A stretch of 64,000 bases of DNA from Nitrospirillum pindoramense (GTDB lineage: Bacteria; Pseudomonadota; Alphaproteobacteria; Azospirillales; Azospirillaceae), in contig NZ_VITR01000013.1 of NCBI RefSeq assembly GCF_007827955.1, forward strand, positions 1 to 64,000, written 5' to 3'. Within the stretch, counting starts at the first letter, position 1, and each line of letters begins with the position of its first letter. The notes under the pieces were generated by a model. It did no database searches and was not told the origin of the DNA. It saw only the letters and a program-made list of their open reading frames with translations. The position numbers and the translations under genes were made by a program. Positions 1-7,947 of this stretch are shown piece by piece.

Positions 1-615
1 TCCTTGACCTTGGAAATGCAGCCGCCGAAGCTGGGCTTTGTCGGTAAGCTGACCGTGGAGCGGACGGCTTTCCTGCCCTACTGGCCGCAGAAGACCCTCA
101 TTATCGACCTGGCGGACCGCGCGGAACTTTGGCGCACGTGGTCAGATGGCGGCCGTGCGCGTGCGGAAGCCGCTCGCCGTGAAGCTGCGGCTGAACAGCA
201 GATGTACGGCCTGATGACGCAGGCCGCCGTGCCGGCGGCGATGAGGACGAACCTGCGGCGCCTCCTGCAAGCCCGGGAGCGGCCGTGCGATGATCGCGTG
301 CTGGACCTGACATACGAGATGGGACAGCGGTTGGGGCCCATGGCCAGGGGCATCTTCGCCCGCCGGATGGCAAGGGAATGCGGGCTGACGGACATGGCGA
401 CGGTCGAAAACTCCATCGATACTCTGTTAGCCACTAACTGGCTGCGCTGCCTTGATCTTTCGGTTCCCCTGGGGCCGAGTTCCCTGTTGGTGGCGTGGGG
501 GTGCCCGTTTCCGGGTGAACCGGACCCCTCTCCATTTGCCAAACGTCCACCAAGGTTGCGATCACGCGCTCGCGGTAATTCGATGCCGTGGTTAGGTTGT
601 GGGCGAAGGAAGTGA
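1..615 (+). CDS. Unidentified protein, 3' part, open at the window edge
   Basis: A reading frame enters from the left edge and runs to 615. About 145 residues look protein-like: a basic, alanine-rich helix (RARAEAARREAAAEQQ), then LRRLLQARER and a segment ending near TLLATNWL. I do not recognise a family. Because it points toward the TnsE-like gene on the opposite strand, it may be the last gene of the element's own operon (for example a TniQ/TnsD-type protein), but no motif proves that. Its last 60 residues overlap the 3' end of the opposite gene by 182 bp, which is unusual, so the true end of one of the two is uncertain. Confidence 0.4.
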   Translation, partial: SLTLEMQPPKLGFVGKLTVERTAFLPYWPQKTLIIDLADRAELWRTWSDGGRARAEAARREAAAEQQMYGLMTQAAVPAAMRTNLRRLLQARERPCDDRVLDLTYEMGQRLGPMARGIFARRMARECGLTDMATVENSIDTLLATNWLRCLDLSVPLGPSSLLVAWGCPFPGEPDPSPFAKRPPRLRSRARGNSMPWLGCGRRK

Positions 616-2419
616 ACACCGGCAACGGCCCGACCAACGCGTCCATCGCGTCCTGGATCTTTTCCACGACGGTATCGCTCGACCACAGGCGATTAAATTT
701 GCGCGCCACGCGCGCTACATCCGCAAGGTACGCGGACTCGATGCGTTGACCGTCGGGCAAATGGATCAGGACCATGGCCGTGGATTTCGTCTCTCTTTCA
801 CGTGGCTCGATATCCATGATGTAGGCGGTCTGCCCACTCCGCATGACGACTTCGGCGCAAAACAGGAGGCGCGAGCGCTTCGCGTTATACAGGTGCCAAG
901 TTGCATTGGGCGGGTCGCGTGGAAGCGGGGGAACCAGCCCATAAGGGCGGAACTCCGTGAAGCCGACGCCCCAGTCCCCCACCACCAGGCTCTCCGCCTG
1001 CGCCACCAGCGGCTCCACCTGCAGTTCGTCGATCAGCAAGTCGAACGTCTGGCCGGAGGCGCTCATGCACGGCGTGCGCTGATGATCCGGGGCAGCGGCC
1101 GCGTTCGCCTCATCCTCGTCATGGGAGGCGTGGACTCTGTGGGCGTCGGTTCCTTCCGCGCCCAGTTGACCGCTGTTGCCCTGGACCACGTCCCCAGGCT
1201 TTGCTGAACCCGAATCCACGAGCGACGCTGTCGCCTGCGCCGGATTGTCCTGAACTACGGTGATCACTTCCGGCTTCAGTTTGTCGAGGAAGGTGAACCG
1301 CCCGGCAAGCGACGGCAGCTTCACTTCGTAAGCCTGCTTGTCGCGGTCGAATGGCACTTCATGAGTCATCTGGATTTCGGCCGGTTGCGGCGCCCTCTTG
1401 ATCGGAATGCAGGGCAGGTTGGCATCCTTTTCCGCCCGTGCCGTTGCATCGATGAGAATGCGAAGGTCCGTGTAGGGGAAAGCGCCACTGCATCGTTGAA
1501 TCTGCAAAGCCAGCAACCGCTGCTTCCGAACGCCGTTGGGGAGGTCGACGATGAAGGGGGTTCCCCAAACTCTCAGCTCGGTCCAGCCGACAAAGGGGAA
1601 TTGCGCTGAAATCGTGGAAGCCGTGGTTCTGCCGAGCTTCCGATTGTGGTTGGCCACCTGCAGGCTCTGAAATGGCCGCCGATAAGCCCGCCGCTCGGGG
1701 CCGTGGTCCGCGCCGGCGGCAAACCGGGCCATGCTGGGGCAATCGGTGACGTCCACGCCCTTTAGCGGCGCGATCTGGAAGTGCCCCGGCTCCGCCAGCC
1801 AGTGAGTCCGGCTCCGGTCCAACATCTCGCCTTCATTTTGGACGAAGTCACCATTGAATGCCCTCTGGCCCATGTCGGGCGACGTGCACAAATAGAACTG
1901 TGCAAGGGCATATGTCGGGATGATCAACCCCGCCGGGTCGGTGCCAACCTTCACCGCCAAGAACCTGAGGGAAGGACGTAGGCTATTCCACACTCGGAGG
2001 GCGCGCGGTGGAACGAGCATCTCGGTGAGCTCTTCTGTCGCACCGATCGCCTTCTGGTATCCGTCGAAGTCGAACTCGTTCCCGTGAAATTCTGAAACGG
2101 TGTCGTCACCTATGCGGACGAGGAGAGAGCGGGGCTTGTAACGATCTTCTGCGATCTCCGCGATGCGGTACTTCCCTCGCCAGAGGCTTCCGAGAGGAGA
2201 CCAAACGCACCAGCTCGCGGGAATGTCGCGCGGCACGAAATGGAGCCTATTTGATTCGCTGGTGGTCCGTTCAAACCATGCTTCAATGAGCGGGTCGAAG
2301 GGATCGATGGGGTTCGGCTTCACCTCCCCCATTGCAACGAGTATCCAGTCCCCTTCTGGCAGTTCATTGAACGCCAGTGGCTTGTCGTGAGGAGCCGCAT
2401 GCTTCCGTGACAAAATCAC
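434..2419 (-). CDS. TnsE-like transposition protein (tentative)
   Basis: A 661-residue protein. Several segments run in the same order as in Tn7 TnsE: a helical TYALAQFYLCTS stretch near residue 170, an FPFVGWTELRVWG block near 275 followed by LLALQIQRC, a long low-complexity acidic/proline linker around 400-455, and a C-terminal block near 540-600 with YIMDIEP and VLIHLPDGQRIESAY. TnsE steers Tn7 to replication forks and conjugating plasmids through the sliding clamp and DNA ends. The similarity is from memory and weak; the alternative is an unrelated cargo protein. The protein is about 120 residues longer than Tn7 TnsE. Its start is an ATG 198 bp from the small gene upstream. Confidence 0.45.
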   Translation of the reverse strand: MILSRKHAAPHDKPLAFNELPEGDWILVAMGEVKPNPIDPFDPLIEAWFERTTSESNRLHFVPRDIPASWCVWSPLGSLWRGKYRIAEIAEDRYKPRSLLVRIGDDTVSEFHGNEFDFDGYQKAIGATEELTEMLVPPRALRVWNSLRPSLRFLAVKVGTDPAGLIIPTYALAQFYLCTSPDMGQRAFNGDFVQNEGEMLDRSRTHWLAEPGHFQIAPLKGVDVTDCPSMARFAAGADHGPERRAYRRPFQSLQVANHNRKLGRTTASTISAQFPFVGWTELRVWGTPFIVDLPNGVRKQRLLALQIQRCSGAFPYTDLRILIDATARAEKDANLPCIPIKRAPQPAEIQMTHEVPFDRDKQAYEVKLPSLAGRFTFLDKLKPEVITVVQDNPAQATASLVDSGSAKPGDVVQGNSGQLGAEGTDAHRVHASHDEDEANAAAAPDHQRTPCMSASGQTFDLLIDELQVEPLVAQAESLVVGDWGVGFTEFRPYGLVPPLPRDPPNATWHLYNAKRSRLLFCAEVVMRSGQTAYIMDIEPRERETKSTAMVLIHLPDGQRIESAYLADVARVARKFNRLWSSDTVVEKIQDAMDALVGPLPVFTSFAHNLTTASNYRERVIATLVDVWQMERGPVHPETGTPTPPTGNSAPGEPKDQGSAAS

Positions 2420-2617
2420 CTCCAGGGACTGTGTCCTGAAAGCTCAGCACGGCTCTTGTTAGAGTCAAAGATGTTTTGGAATCTTGTACAACACTCGGCC
2501 ATCCGAATCGATTCGCAGCCTTGATTGTTTGTCGATATCGCGAACTTATGCGCTTATAGGTGACACTTTCCGAGAGGTGGAAGGTAGCAACTTGCCCGAC
2601 TCGGTATTTCCAGCGCG

Positions 2618-3049
2618 TTAACAGCTACCATCAAGACTCCTCAACTGGTGTAGGGAGAACCACACCACCGTGTTCTTCAGTAAGTCGAAGTTCGCGTCGG
2701 AGCCAGGGTGCCGGATGAACCGCAGAAAGCGCCGGTCCGCCTCGCTCATGGGGGTAATGTCGTACAGCGCGCCATCTGGCCCGCCCACCACCCAATGGGA
2801 GACCACTCTTATCCATGAGCCGGACGCATCGGCGGTGCCGGCGGATCCCCATCCCCTGACTGCACTGCATTCAGGATGGTCGGCGACCCAGGTCTTCACG
2901 TTCTCCTCGCAGGCCGCTTCCCGCGGTTCCCGCTCACCCAACATCACCTGGTGGAAAGGGACCCGCTCAGCCTGGGGCCACAGCTTCGTCAGCGCCAACT
3001 GCAGGGCAGACAGGGGATCATCGGCGTCATAAATCATCACTGCCACCAC
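2618..3049 (-). CDS. Small conserved protein of unknown function, element passenger
   Basis: A 143-residue soluble protein with no signal peptide. It contains the pattern FHQVMLGEREPREAAC, then CEENVKTW, AVRGW, and SHWVVGGPDGALYDITP near residues 90-105. The order Cys-x2-Asn-Val, a Trp-rich core, then a His and an acidic-ITP motif resembles a family of short bacterial proteins of unknown function; I cannot name it and do not assign an activity. It lies between the TnsE-like gene and the terminal repeats, on the same strand, so it is probably cargo carried at the element end. Confidence 0.6.
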   Translation of the reverse strand: MVAVMIYDADDPLSALQLALTKLWPQAERVPFHQVMLGEREPREAACEENVKTWVADHPECSAVRGWGSAGTADASGSWIRVVSHWVVGGPDGALYDITPMSEADRRFLRFIRHPGSDANFDLLKNTVVWFSLHQLRSLDGSC

Positions 3050-3132
3050 CTCTCGTCGTTGTCGGCCGTTGCACCGCAGATGCTCGCCCCAATCCTGCTT
3101 CCTCCCTTCGGAGGCCGATTTCCGAAACCCCT

Positions 3133-3199
3133 AGTCCGTTTTTTTGGTGTTTCAGTCCGATAATTTGGTGGTTAGTCGGAAAATTTGGTGTTCTTCACA
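3133..3199. repeat. Element end: three tandem transposase-binding-type repeats plus terminal ACA
   Basis: Three 18-bp units lie at 3133, 3154 and 3174 (spacing 21 and 20 bp). They read AGTCCGTTTTTTTGGTGT, AGTCCGATAATTTGGTGG and AGTCGGAAAATTTGGTGT. The last is followed by TTCTTCACA, so the element ends in ACA at 3197-3199 (TGT read inward). Evenly spaced repeats behind a TGT end are how TnsB/TniA-type transposases mark their ends. The next five bases, ACCAC (3200-3204), would be the target duplication; its partner is outside the window. Confidence 0.7.
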
Positions 3200-3458
3200 A
3201 CCACCCCCCACCAGGGCGGGCAGGCTGGCGCTGTGGTGCGGGTCGCGGAAGGGGCGGCGGCGCATCAGCCGTCCGCCTTCCAGCTTGCCGGCCACGGAGT
3301 GGATCATGGACAGGTCCAGCGCCTCCGCCGGCTCCAGGGGCGGCAGCAATCCGGGCAGGCGGGCGGCCAGCATGGACTTGCCCGACCCCGGCGGCCCCAC
3401 CATCAGCAGGTTGTGCGCGCCGCTGGCCGCGACCTCCAGCGCGCGCTTCGCCGTCTCC
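3200..3458 (-). pseudogene. comM: comM (yifB), middle fragment with Walker A motif
   Basis: The frame reads [20 protein letters not shown], then [15 protein letters not shown] (Walker A) and ends ...SLPALVGGG, the normal continuation of the Mg-chelatase-like ATPase ComM/YifB, a hexameric branch-migration helicase used in natural transformation. It is cut on both sides: on the 5' side by the IS1595-type island after the codons for IKGQETA, and on the 3' side by the other element at the Gly-Gly-Gly codons. The N-terminal part is at 16921-17542 and the C-terminal part must lie left of the window. The gene cannot make a working protein in this form. Confidence 0.9.
3451..3458. repeat. Target-site duplication, left copy
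   Basis: CCGTCTCC directly before the left terminal repeat is repeated exactly at 16921-16928 directly after the right one. Removing 3459-16928 restores the comM reading frame across [13 protein letters not shown]. An 8-bp duplication is the size known for the IS1595 family. Confidence 0.9.
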
Positions 3459-3484
3459 CGGTATGGTGGCGCAAACGCACCCAA
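3459..3484. repeat. Left terminal inverted repeat of the island
   Basis: It starts CGGTATGGTGGCGCAAA and continues CGCACCCAA. The right end read inward gives the same 17 bases, then AACACCCAA: 24 of 26 positions match. Confidence 0.9.
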
Positions 3485-3534
3485 CTTTTTCTGACCCCCT
3501 GAGGTAGGTTTGCCCAGGTAGTCCATAGGAAGGC

Positions 3535-3587
3535 CCCACGCCTGGCGCGGCGGGCTCCCCACAAGCCGACGCAGCGTCAGGCGTGGG
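3535..3587. repeat. Subterminal inverted repeat, 14-bp arms
   Basis: CCCACGCCTGGCGC at 3535-3548 pairs with GCGTCAGGCGTGGG at 3574-3587 (13 of 14 positions, 25-bp spacer). It lies between the left terminal repeat and the first passenger gene. It could be a transcription terminator shielding the cargo from comM or a subterminal transposase site; neither is proven. Confidence 0.5.
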
Positions 3588-3701
3588 AGGTACCTGTGGG
3601 CCCACCTGGACAAACCGGAGCGCTGCGAGGGAATTTCCTTGGCCACGATCGATGGCGCGACAGCCGCTCTTTCTGAATTTTCCCCACTGGCCGATGGCGC
3701 C

Positions 3702-4178
3702 ATGCCTCCCATGCCTCAGGTCGACGTTCTGGCCGCTCTCCATCAGAAGCTGTTGCGCGACCTCGAAGCTGCGGTCCTGATCGTCCGCCAAAAGGAAGCG
3801 GAAATCGAGTCGGTTGAGCGCGCCCTCCAGGTCATCGCTCCGGGCACTGATCGTGCCGCATTATACCCTCGCCGGACCTTTGTTCCTGGCCACGAGATTC
3901 TGACGCCTGGCGAGGCGAGGGCCAATGTGCTTCGGGTGCTTCAGGAAAGCCGCTGCCGGCTCACCACCGTCGAAATCCTGGAGACGTTGCTGCGGGAGCG
4001 GGGCGCATTGACCCTTACGCCCGAGCGCAGGGCCCGGACCCTCCGAAATGTCCACGGCATCCTCGCTGAGGCCGCGCGCAAGGGGATCATCCAGCGCCGC
4101 GGTAAGACGCAGCATCGGGGGCCAGGATACACCCCCACCGTCTATTGGATCTGGGTGGGGCCTGCAGCACGGGGCTGA
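3702..4178 (+). CDS. Coiled-coil winged-helix protein, left-end passenger
   Basis: About 158 residues. The N-terminal 45 residues form a heptad-rich helix ([20 protein letters not shown]). There is then a conserved middle with P-x-x-x-F-x-x-x-EIxxPGEA, and a C-terminal winged-helix-like region ([10 protein letters not shown]...[24 protein letters not shown]). It is clearly homologous to the protein at 16388-16834 just inside the other end of the island: both share the LD/AP-x-xD-x-AA, F-x-x-x-EI-x-x-PGEA and TT-x-(D/E)IL blocks. Frame-compatible upstream starts exist; the ATG at 3702 was chosen because the alignment with the paralogue begins there. Role unknown; DNA binding is inferred from the fold. 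Confidence 0.65.
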   Translation: MPPMPQVDVLAALHQKLLRDLEAAVLIVRQKEAEIESVERALQVIAPGTDRAALYPRRTFVPGHEILTPGEARANVLRVLQESRCRLTTVEILETLLRERGALTLTPERRARTLRNVHGILAEAARKGIIQRRGKTQHRGPGYTPTVYWIWVGPAARG

Positions 4179-4301
4179 GTGAAGAACGTCTTACGGCATG
4201 ATCATCACGATGACCGAAGCGAACGTCTTGGGGACCTGGCTTGCTCGGGCGGAAGGAGCAGTCGAGGCCGGAGCATGTGGGTGATGGGTGGGGGGAGGAC
4301 G

Positions 4302-4796
4302 CTATTTCAGGGTGCTCTCGGCCAATTCCGCCTGCTTGTCGAGGAAGCTCAACGTTTCGCCGACTAACTCCTTGCGGTTGACGGAGCCGGTATTGATGAT
4401 TTCTTCAATGCGTTTTTGATCGAACCCTATGGCGCGGAGATGTTCCTTCATCTGGTAATCGCAGTATGTTCCCTTTGGCTGATATTCGTAATCATTCAGT
4501 TGATTATGGCATCCAAAATTGTCCGACAAGGCGCTGATGACGTTAACGCCGGTCAATATAAGATGGTTAGCTGCAATATCCTGTATCGTATTCAGACTTT
4601 TGCTATCTTCCGCAACCTTGATAAGGGTCTTGATGTTGCTAAGTTTTTCCGTCAGCTTGACGATGGAAATGCCGACCGAGAAGTCGCTGCGTAGGCTTGT
4701 GACGGCCAGCTTCAACGCATCGCGGTCTTTGCTTCCCCCACAGCCTGCAACGATGAGCATGGCTCCTACTACAGCATTCCTAATCAATTTGGTCAT
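4302..4796 (-). CDS. Small lipoprotein of unknown function
   Basis: About 164 residues from MTKLIRNAVVGAMLIVAGCG: a basic start, a hydrophobic stretch and a lipobox (IVAG-C), so the mature chain is probably lipid-anchored from Cys20. The rest is helical, with two later cysteines (NFGCHNQ and TYCDYQM). The upstream in-frame ATG seven codons earlier adds only an arginine/glycine tail. The gene is visibly more AT-rich than its neighbours, suggesting a different donor. No family recognised. Confidence 0.6.
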   Translation of the reverse strand: MTKLIRNAVVGAMLIVAGCGGSKDRDALKLAVTSLRSDFSVGISIVKLTEKLSNIKTLIKVAEDSKSLNTIQDIAANHLILTGVNVISALSDNFGCHNQLNDYEYQPKGTYCDYQMKEHLRAIGFDQKRIEEIINTGSVNRKELVGETLSFLDKQAELAESTLK

Positions 4797-4890
4797 GCCC
4801 CGCCCTCCGCGCCTCAACCATAAATGGATAGTCTAGCGCAGCACAGTTCGCCAATAGGATTCAGGGGCCGCCAGATAAGAGCGCCGGGGA

Positions 4891-5244
4891 TCAGCCACCG
4901 GACACGTCCTTCGGAAAAGCACGCTTCAGCGCCTCAACAAACTCTGCTGGCTCCACGACCTCCAGCAGCATATCGACGGCCGCCATCATCACCGCGCGCG
5001 TGGCATCTTCGCCTCGAAGGTTGTTGGCCAGCAGCTTGCCTTGGATGAGATGCGCGAGGACCCCGCCGACGACGCGTTTAGTAACGCTGGTCACGGCGGC
5101 GTGGCGGCCAGCGGCCGTCAGATACTCAGGGTGCCGGTCAAAGGCATCACGGACGGCGATGTCGATCACCTGCCAGAGTTGCTGATACGCGGCGTCGCCT
5201 TTCGGTGGAAACGTCGGACGAAGAGGTTGAGGCATTTTCCCCAC
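4891..5244 (-). CDS. Unknown helical protein
   Basis: 117 residues, predicted soluble and mostly helical (AYQQLWQVIDIAVRDAF, TSVTKRVVGGVLAHLIQGKL, LLEVVEPAEFVEALKRAF). There is no signal peptide and no catalytic motif I recognise. The codon usage is that of a GC-rich genome, unlike the lipoprotein gene downstream. The 267 bp between it and the plus-strand gene at 5512 hold no other convincing frame and probably contain the divergent promoters. Confidence 0.45.
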   Translation of the reverse strand: MGKMPQPLRPTFPPKGDAAYQQLWQVIDIAVRDAFDRHPEYLTAAGRHAAVTSVTKRVVGGVLAHLIQGKLLANNLRGEDATRAVMMAAVDMLLEVVEPAEFVEALKRAFPKDVSGG

Positions 5245-5511
5245 TGGTCCTCACAATTCAGAAACTGAGTGGCGTATTCCTTTGGGACAGCCCCTTCATC
5301 CTACCAATTCCGGGGATTGGTAAAGCGCTCACTCGAACGGCAAAACCAAAGGACAAGGGAAGGCTGACAACAGCCGAACCGGTCCCACCGAATTCCTTGG
5401 CCGGCGCCAGCCCACAGGCACGACCACCTCCCCAGGTGACACATCCCCTTGTCGACTCGCTAAATCCGCCTACCTCGCTTCCGTCACCACCGGGAGAAGG
5501 CCTGTCCCGAC

Positions 5512-6219
5512 ATGAGTGCGACCGCGGACAATCAGGCAATGGAAGCCGAGCTTGACCGGCAACTTGTGCAAGGTGCCCAGCGCATCGTCACGGATGCCGT
5601 GGGTCAACGAGTAGACCAGCGCACCATGCCCGTGGGTCGAGTCCCGGCCGGCATGAGTCTGGTGCAGTTCTGGCGCCTGGATACCCCGCTAGATGGTGTC
5701 TCCACGCGGTACAACGATCCACTGGTGCAGCACCTTCTTCAGGACATGCTCTCGGTGCGGCGTCTGGATCCGGGCGCGCTCTATGCGCTCCTGACCAGGA
5801 TCAAGACCCAGCTGGTGGCGGCGTACGGCCCAGCCCAAGGTGGTTGGATGGCGGCCATGTTGATGTCGCGCTGCCGCCAGGCCATCGAAAGCCCTGAGGA
5901 CTTCCCGCCGCTGCTCACCGACGACGAGTTGCGGGAGGCTTTCAAGACTTATGACCGTCTGGCCAAGGTGTTCCATTATGGCGACTCCCTAAGACAGGGG
6001 GCGCTGGGGGAGGGCACGCGCCGAAAAGTCATGCAATACGGCAGGAGCCCGGTAATCCTCAAAGACATGTACACCGAGTTGACCAAGGGGCCGGCCATAC
6101 CCATTGCCGCGATGTATTACTTTATCGGCTATATCCTGAGTACGGGCGAGAAGTACAATGCCGCTCGGAATCTCAGCTATCGAGATGAGCTGAACCGGCG
6201 GAACCTGGCGCTCCCATGA
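5512..6219 (+). CDS. Unknown 235-residue protein, first gene of a pair
   Basis: A soluble, mainly helical protein with no signal peptide or transmembrane helix. Regular helices (DPLVQHLLQDMLSV, GALYALLTRIKTQLVAAYG, DDELREAFKTYDRLAKVFHYG) and a hydrophobic C-terminal helix (IPIAAMYYFIGYILS) are visible. I recognise no family. Its stop overlaps the start of the next gene by four bases, so the two are probably translated together and the small membrane protein that follows may be its partner. Confidence 0.55.
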   Translation: MSATADNQAMEAELDRQLVQGAQRIVTDAVGQRVDQRTMPVGRVPAGMSLVQFWRLDTPLDGVSTRYNDPLVQHLLQDMLSVRRLDPGALYALLTRIKTQLVAAYGPAQGGWMAAMLMSRCRQAIESPEDFPPLLTDDELREAFKTYDRLAKVFHYGDSLRQGALGEGTRRKVMQYGRSPVILKDMYTELTKGPAIPIAAMYYFIGYILSTGEKYNAARNLSYRDELNRRNLALP

Positions 6220-6485
6220 CCTCCACGATTGAACCCCAGCAACGCAATCCGAGGGTCCGCCGCACCTACCTGGTGCTCTGGGGGCTGGGCCTGGCCATCT
6301 ATCTCTCCAGCCTGTTCGTAGATCATCCTACGCCATTGTCCGGGGGCGCCCAGTTGCTGGGCAGCGCGATCTTGCCGATCGGGTTCCTGCTGTCCGTGGT
6401 CACCGCGCGCCGGCCATTGTTGAGCGGCGGGCTGTGGGTGGCCTCGGCGCTCGGCCAACTGGCGTTCGCCCTGGCCTGCCGCTGA
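6216..6485 (+). CDS. Small membrane protein
   Basis: 89 residues with three likely transmembrane segments: TYLVLWGLGLAIYLSSLFV, AQLLGSAILPIGFLLSVV and LLSGGLWVASALGQLAFALA. The ATGA overlap with the preceding gene indicates translational coupling. Function unknown; an anchor for the upstream soluble protein is a reasonable guess from the arrangement only. Confidence 0.55.
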   Translation: MTSTIEPQQRNPRVRRTYLVLWGLGLAIYLSSLFVDHPTPLSGGAQLLGSAILPIGFLLSVVTARRPLLSGGLWVASALGQLAFALACR

Positions 6486-6675
6486 AGCAATCCCTAGCAC
6501 CCAGGCCCGGTGGATGCGCATGGTGCGCGGTGCCGGGCAGCATCGAGGCTTGGAGGGTTTCCGTAAAGCGTAGCCGGCCTGGGCTTCGCCGCGGTTCTGG
6601 CCCCGTGGTGGCCATGAAGGCATGGGCCATCAATCGCCCGCTGCGCGCCAGGCCGACGCGAGCTTCAGGGGTTGG

Positions 6676-6957
6676 TTAATTCAGGCGATAGCAGCGACTG
6701 GCGCCGGTTCGATCGTCGACGCGGGGTTCGTTCACCACGAGTTCGCACATCGCCCACCGCCGGTCGTTCCTTAAGATCATACCGATAGCCGGGGAGCCTG
6801 ACGTTACCACCCACCCGCTGGATAACAGCTTCTCCAAAGACTCCGTCATCGGCTCAGCCATGGTTGGTAGTCTTTTGGGCATCGGTTCGGCTCGAACGAT
6901 AATAGGAAATAAAATATAGATCAGTAATAGCGATACAATGATAAATAGTGACTTCAT
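6676..6957 (-). CDS. Small exported protein of unknown function
   Basis: 93 residues from MKSLFIIVSLLLIYILFPIIVRAEP, a signal peptide with a likely cleavage after VRA. The short mature part contains WVVTSG...GMILRNDRRWAMCELV and a C-terminal Cys-Tyr-Arg-Leu. The start at 6957 is preferred over the in-frame ATG ten codons upstream because the signal peptide begins there. It lies 30 bp downstream of the cysteine-cluster gene on the same strand and is likely cotranscribed with it. Confidence 0.5.
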   Translation of the reverse strand: MKSLFIIVSLLLIYILFPIIVRAEPMPKRLPTMAEPMTESLEKLLSSGWVVTSGSPAIGMILRNDRRWAMCELVVNEPRVDDRTGASRCYRLN

Positions 6958-6987
6958 ATTCAAACCTATCGCGCGAAATTTCCACAT

Positions 6988-7899
6988 TTATCGTTCTTTC
7001 ACGTTCTCTATGTATGCATCAACCTCTTGCATTAGTTTCCTGAGCATGCTTGTCTCCTGCTTCTGGCTGGAAATTCTTGCATCTACAGCAGCGTTAATTC
7101 TCCGAAACATAACGTCTCTTTGCTTCTTGGCAACTTCGAGAGCTTCGGATTCGGATAGTATATTCTCATCAGTTGCTATTTTTAAGACAGCAGCAATTGA
7201 AAAATGAGGCGTTCCAGTGGATTTTGCCCTCATCCAATTCGTGTCATGCAGACGGTACCTGTCCATAATCTTGCGTGTGAATTCCTTATTTTTCACATAA
7301 TGGTCTAGGGATTTTTCCCTTGCCTCGGCAATCTCACTATCATTTATTGATATAGTGTTATCATCCTCCAAAGAAGCAATAATGGGTGCGCTTTCATCTA
7401 CGGTGCACTCGTAATTTCCCCTTCCAGGCCCCGTCGTTTTCTTCCAAGCGTCGAACATGGAACTGTTCGGATTTGTATACATTGGTATAGGAAATATTTT
7501 ACAGGCTAGTGGTCTGTCTTGATGAATTGAGCAGAGATTGTCTTTCAATGCTTGGCATTTCCCATTAACACTGGGAAAAGTTCTAATGAATAAGCGCAAT
7601 CCAATCTCATGGAACCCTTGTCGCACCACAAAAAATGTCTTCTCAAATATTGAGCGGGCTGATTTGACGGCAGCAGCAATATCCTCTAGCGTCGCATCGT
7701 CCCCGAGTGTGGTGCGAGCGTGTTCCTCCCATTCGCGCGTGGACGGGATTGTTGGAAATTCAAATGCCATTACGATGGGGAAGATTGAGGAAAACTTAAT
7801 TGATTCCGAAAAAGTGAGGGCTAGGTTGTAATCACCAGGAAAATCACAACACTTCCCACACTGTGTACACGCAAAATGTATCTTTCTCACGTCACCCAC
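6988..7899 (-). CDS. YkgJ-type cysteine-cluster protein
   Basis: 303 residues. The N-terminus has CTQCGKCCDFPGD, and near residues 115-135 there is C-x6-CSIHQDRPLACKIFP, the two-part cysteine signature of the YkgJ/FliB-like zinc or iron-sulfur cluster family (also annotated CxxCxxCC). The middle and C-terminal parts are long helices with a charged tail (KQRDVMFRRINAAVDARIS). Family members are poorly characterised; some modify proteins, as FliB methylates flagellin lysines. The gene is AT-rich and clearly foreign in composition. Confidence 0.75.
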   Translation of the reverse strand: MGDVRKIHFACTQCGKCCDFPGDYNLALTFSESIKFSSIFPIVMAFEFPTIPSTREWEEHARTTLGDDATLEDIAAAVKSARSIFEKTFFVVRQGFHEIGLRLFIRTFPSVNGKCQALKDNLCSIHQDRPLACKIFPIPMYTNPNSSMFDAWKKTTGPGRGNYECTVDESAPIIASLEDDNTISINDSEIAEAREKSLDHYVKNKEFTRKIMDRYRLHDTNWMRAKSTGTPHFSIAAVLKIATDENILSESEALEVAKKQRDVMFRRINAAVDARISSQKQETSMLRKLMQEVDAYIENVKER

Positions 7900-7947
7900 A
7901 ATTATATCTCCGATATTGTCATGAATAAATCTATCAACACTAAGTAT

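Larger units (their letters stand above)
1..3199. mobile_element. Right part of an element with Tn7-like features inserted in comM
   Basis: The boundary at 3199 is seen directly: comM coding sequence stops being recognisable there and the element begins, read inward on the minus strand, with TGT. Three tandem 18-bp sites follow within 70 bp. That layout (terminal TGT/ACA plus an array of transposase-binding repeats) is typical of Tn7/Tn402/Tn6022-type elements, and comM is the known target of Acinetobacter AbaR/Tn6022 islands. A TnsE-like gene and a small passenger gene lie inside. The other end and the transposase genes must lie left of the window, so the assignment rests on the end structure, the target and one weak homologue. 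Confidence 0.6.

Noticed and set aside
3133-3199. CRISPR-like array because of three short repeats
   Set aside because: The units are 18 bp with 2-3 bp between them and vary in the middle; there are no spacers and no cas genes. No CRISPR array was seen elsewhere.
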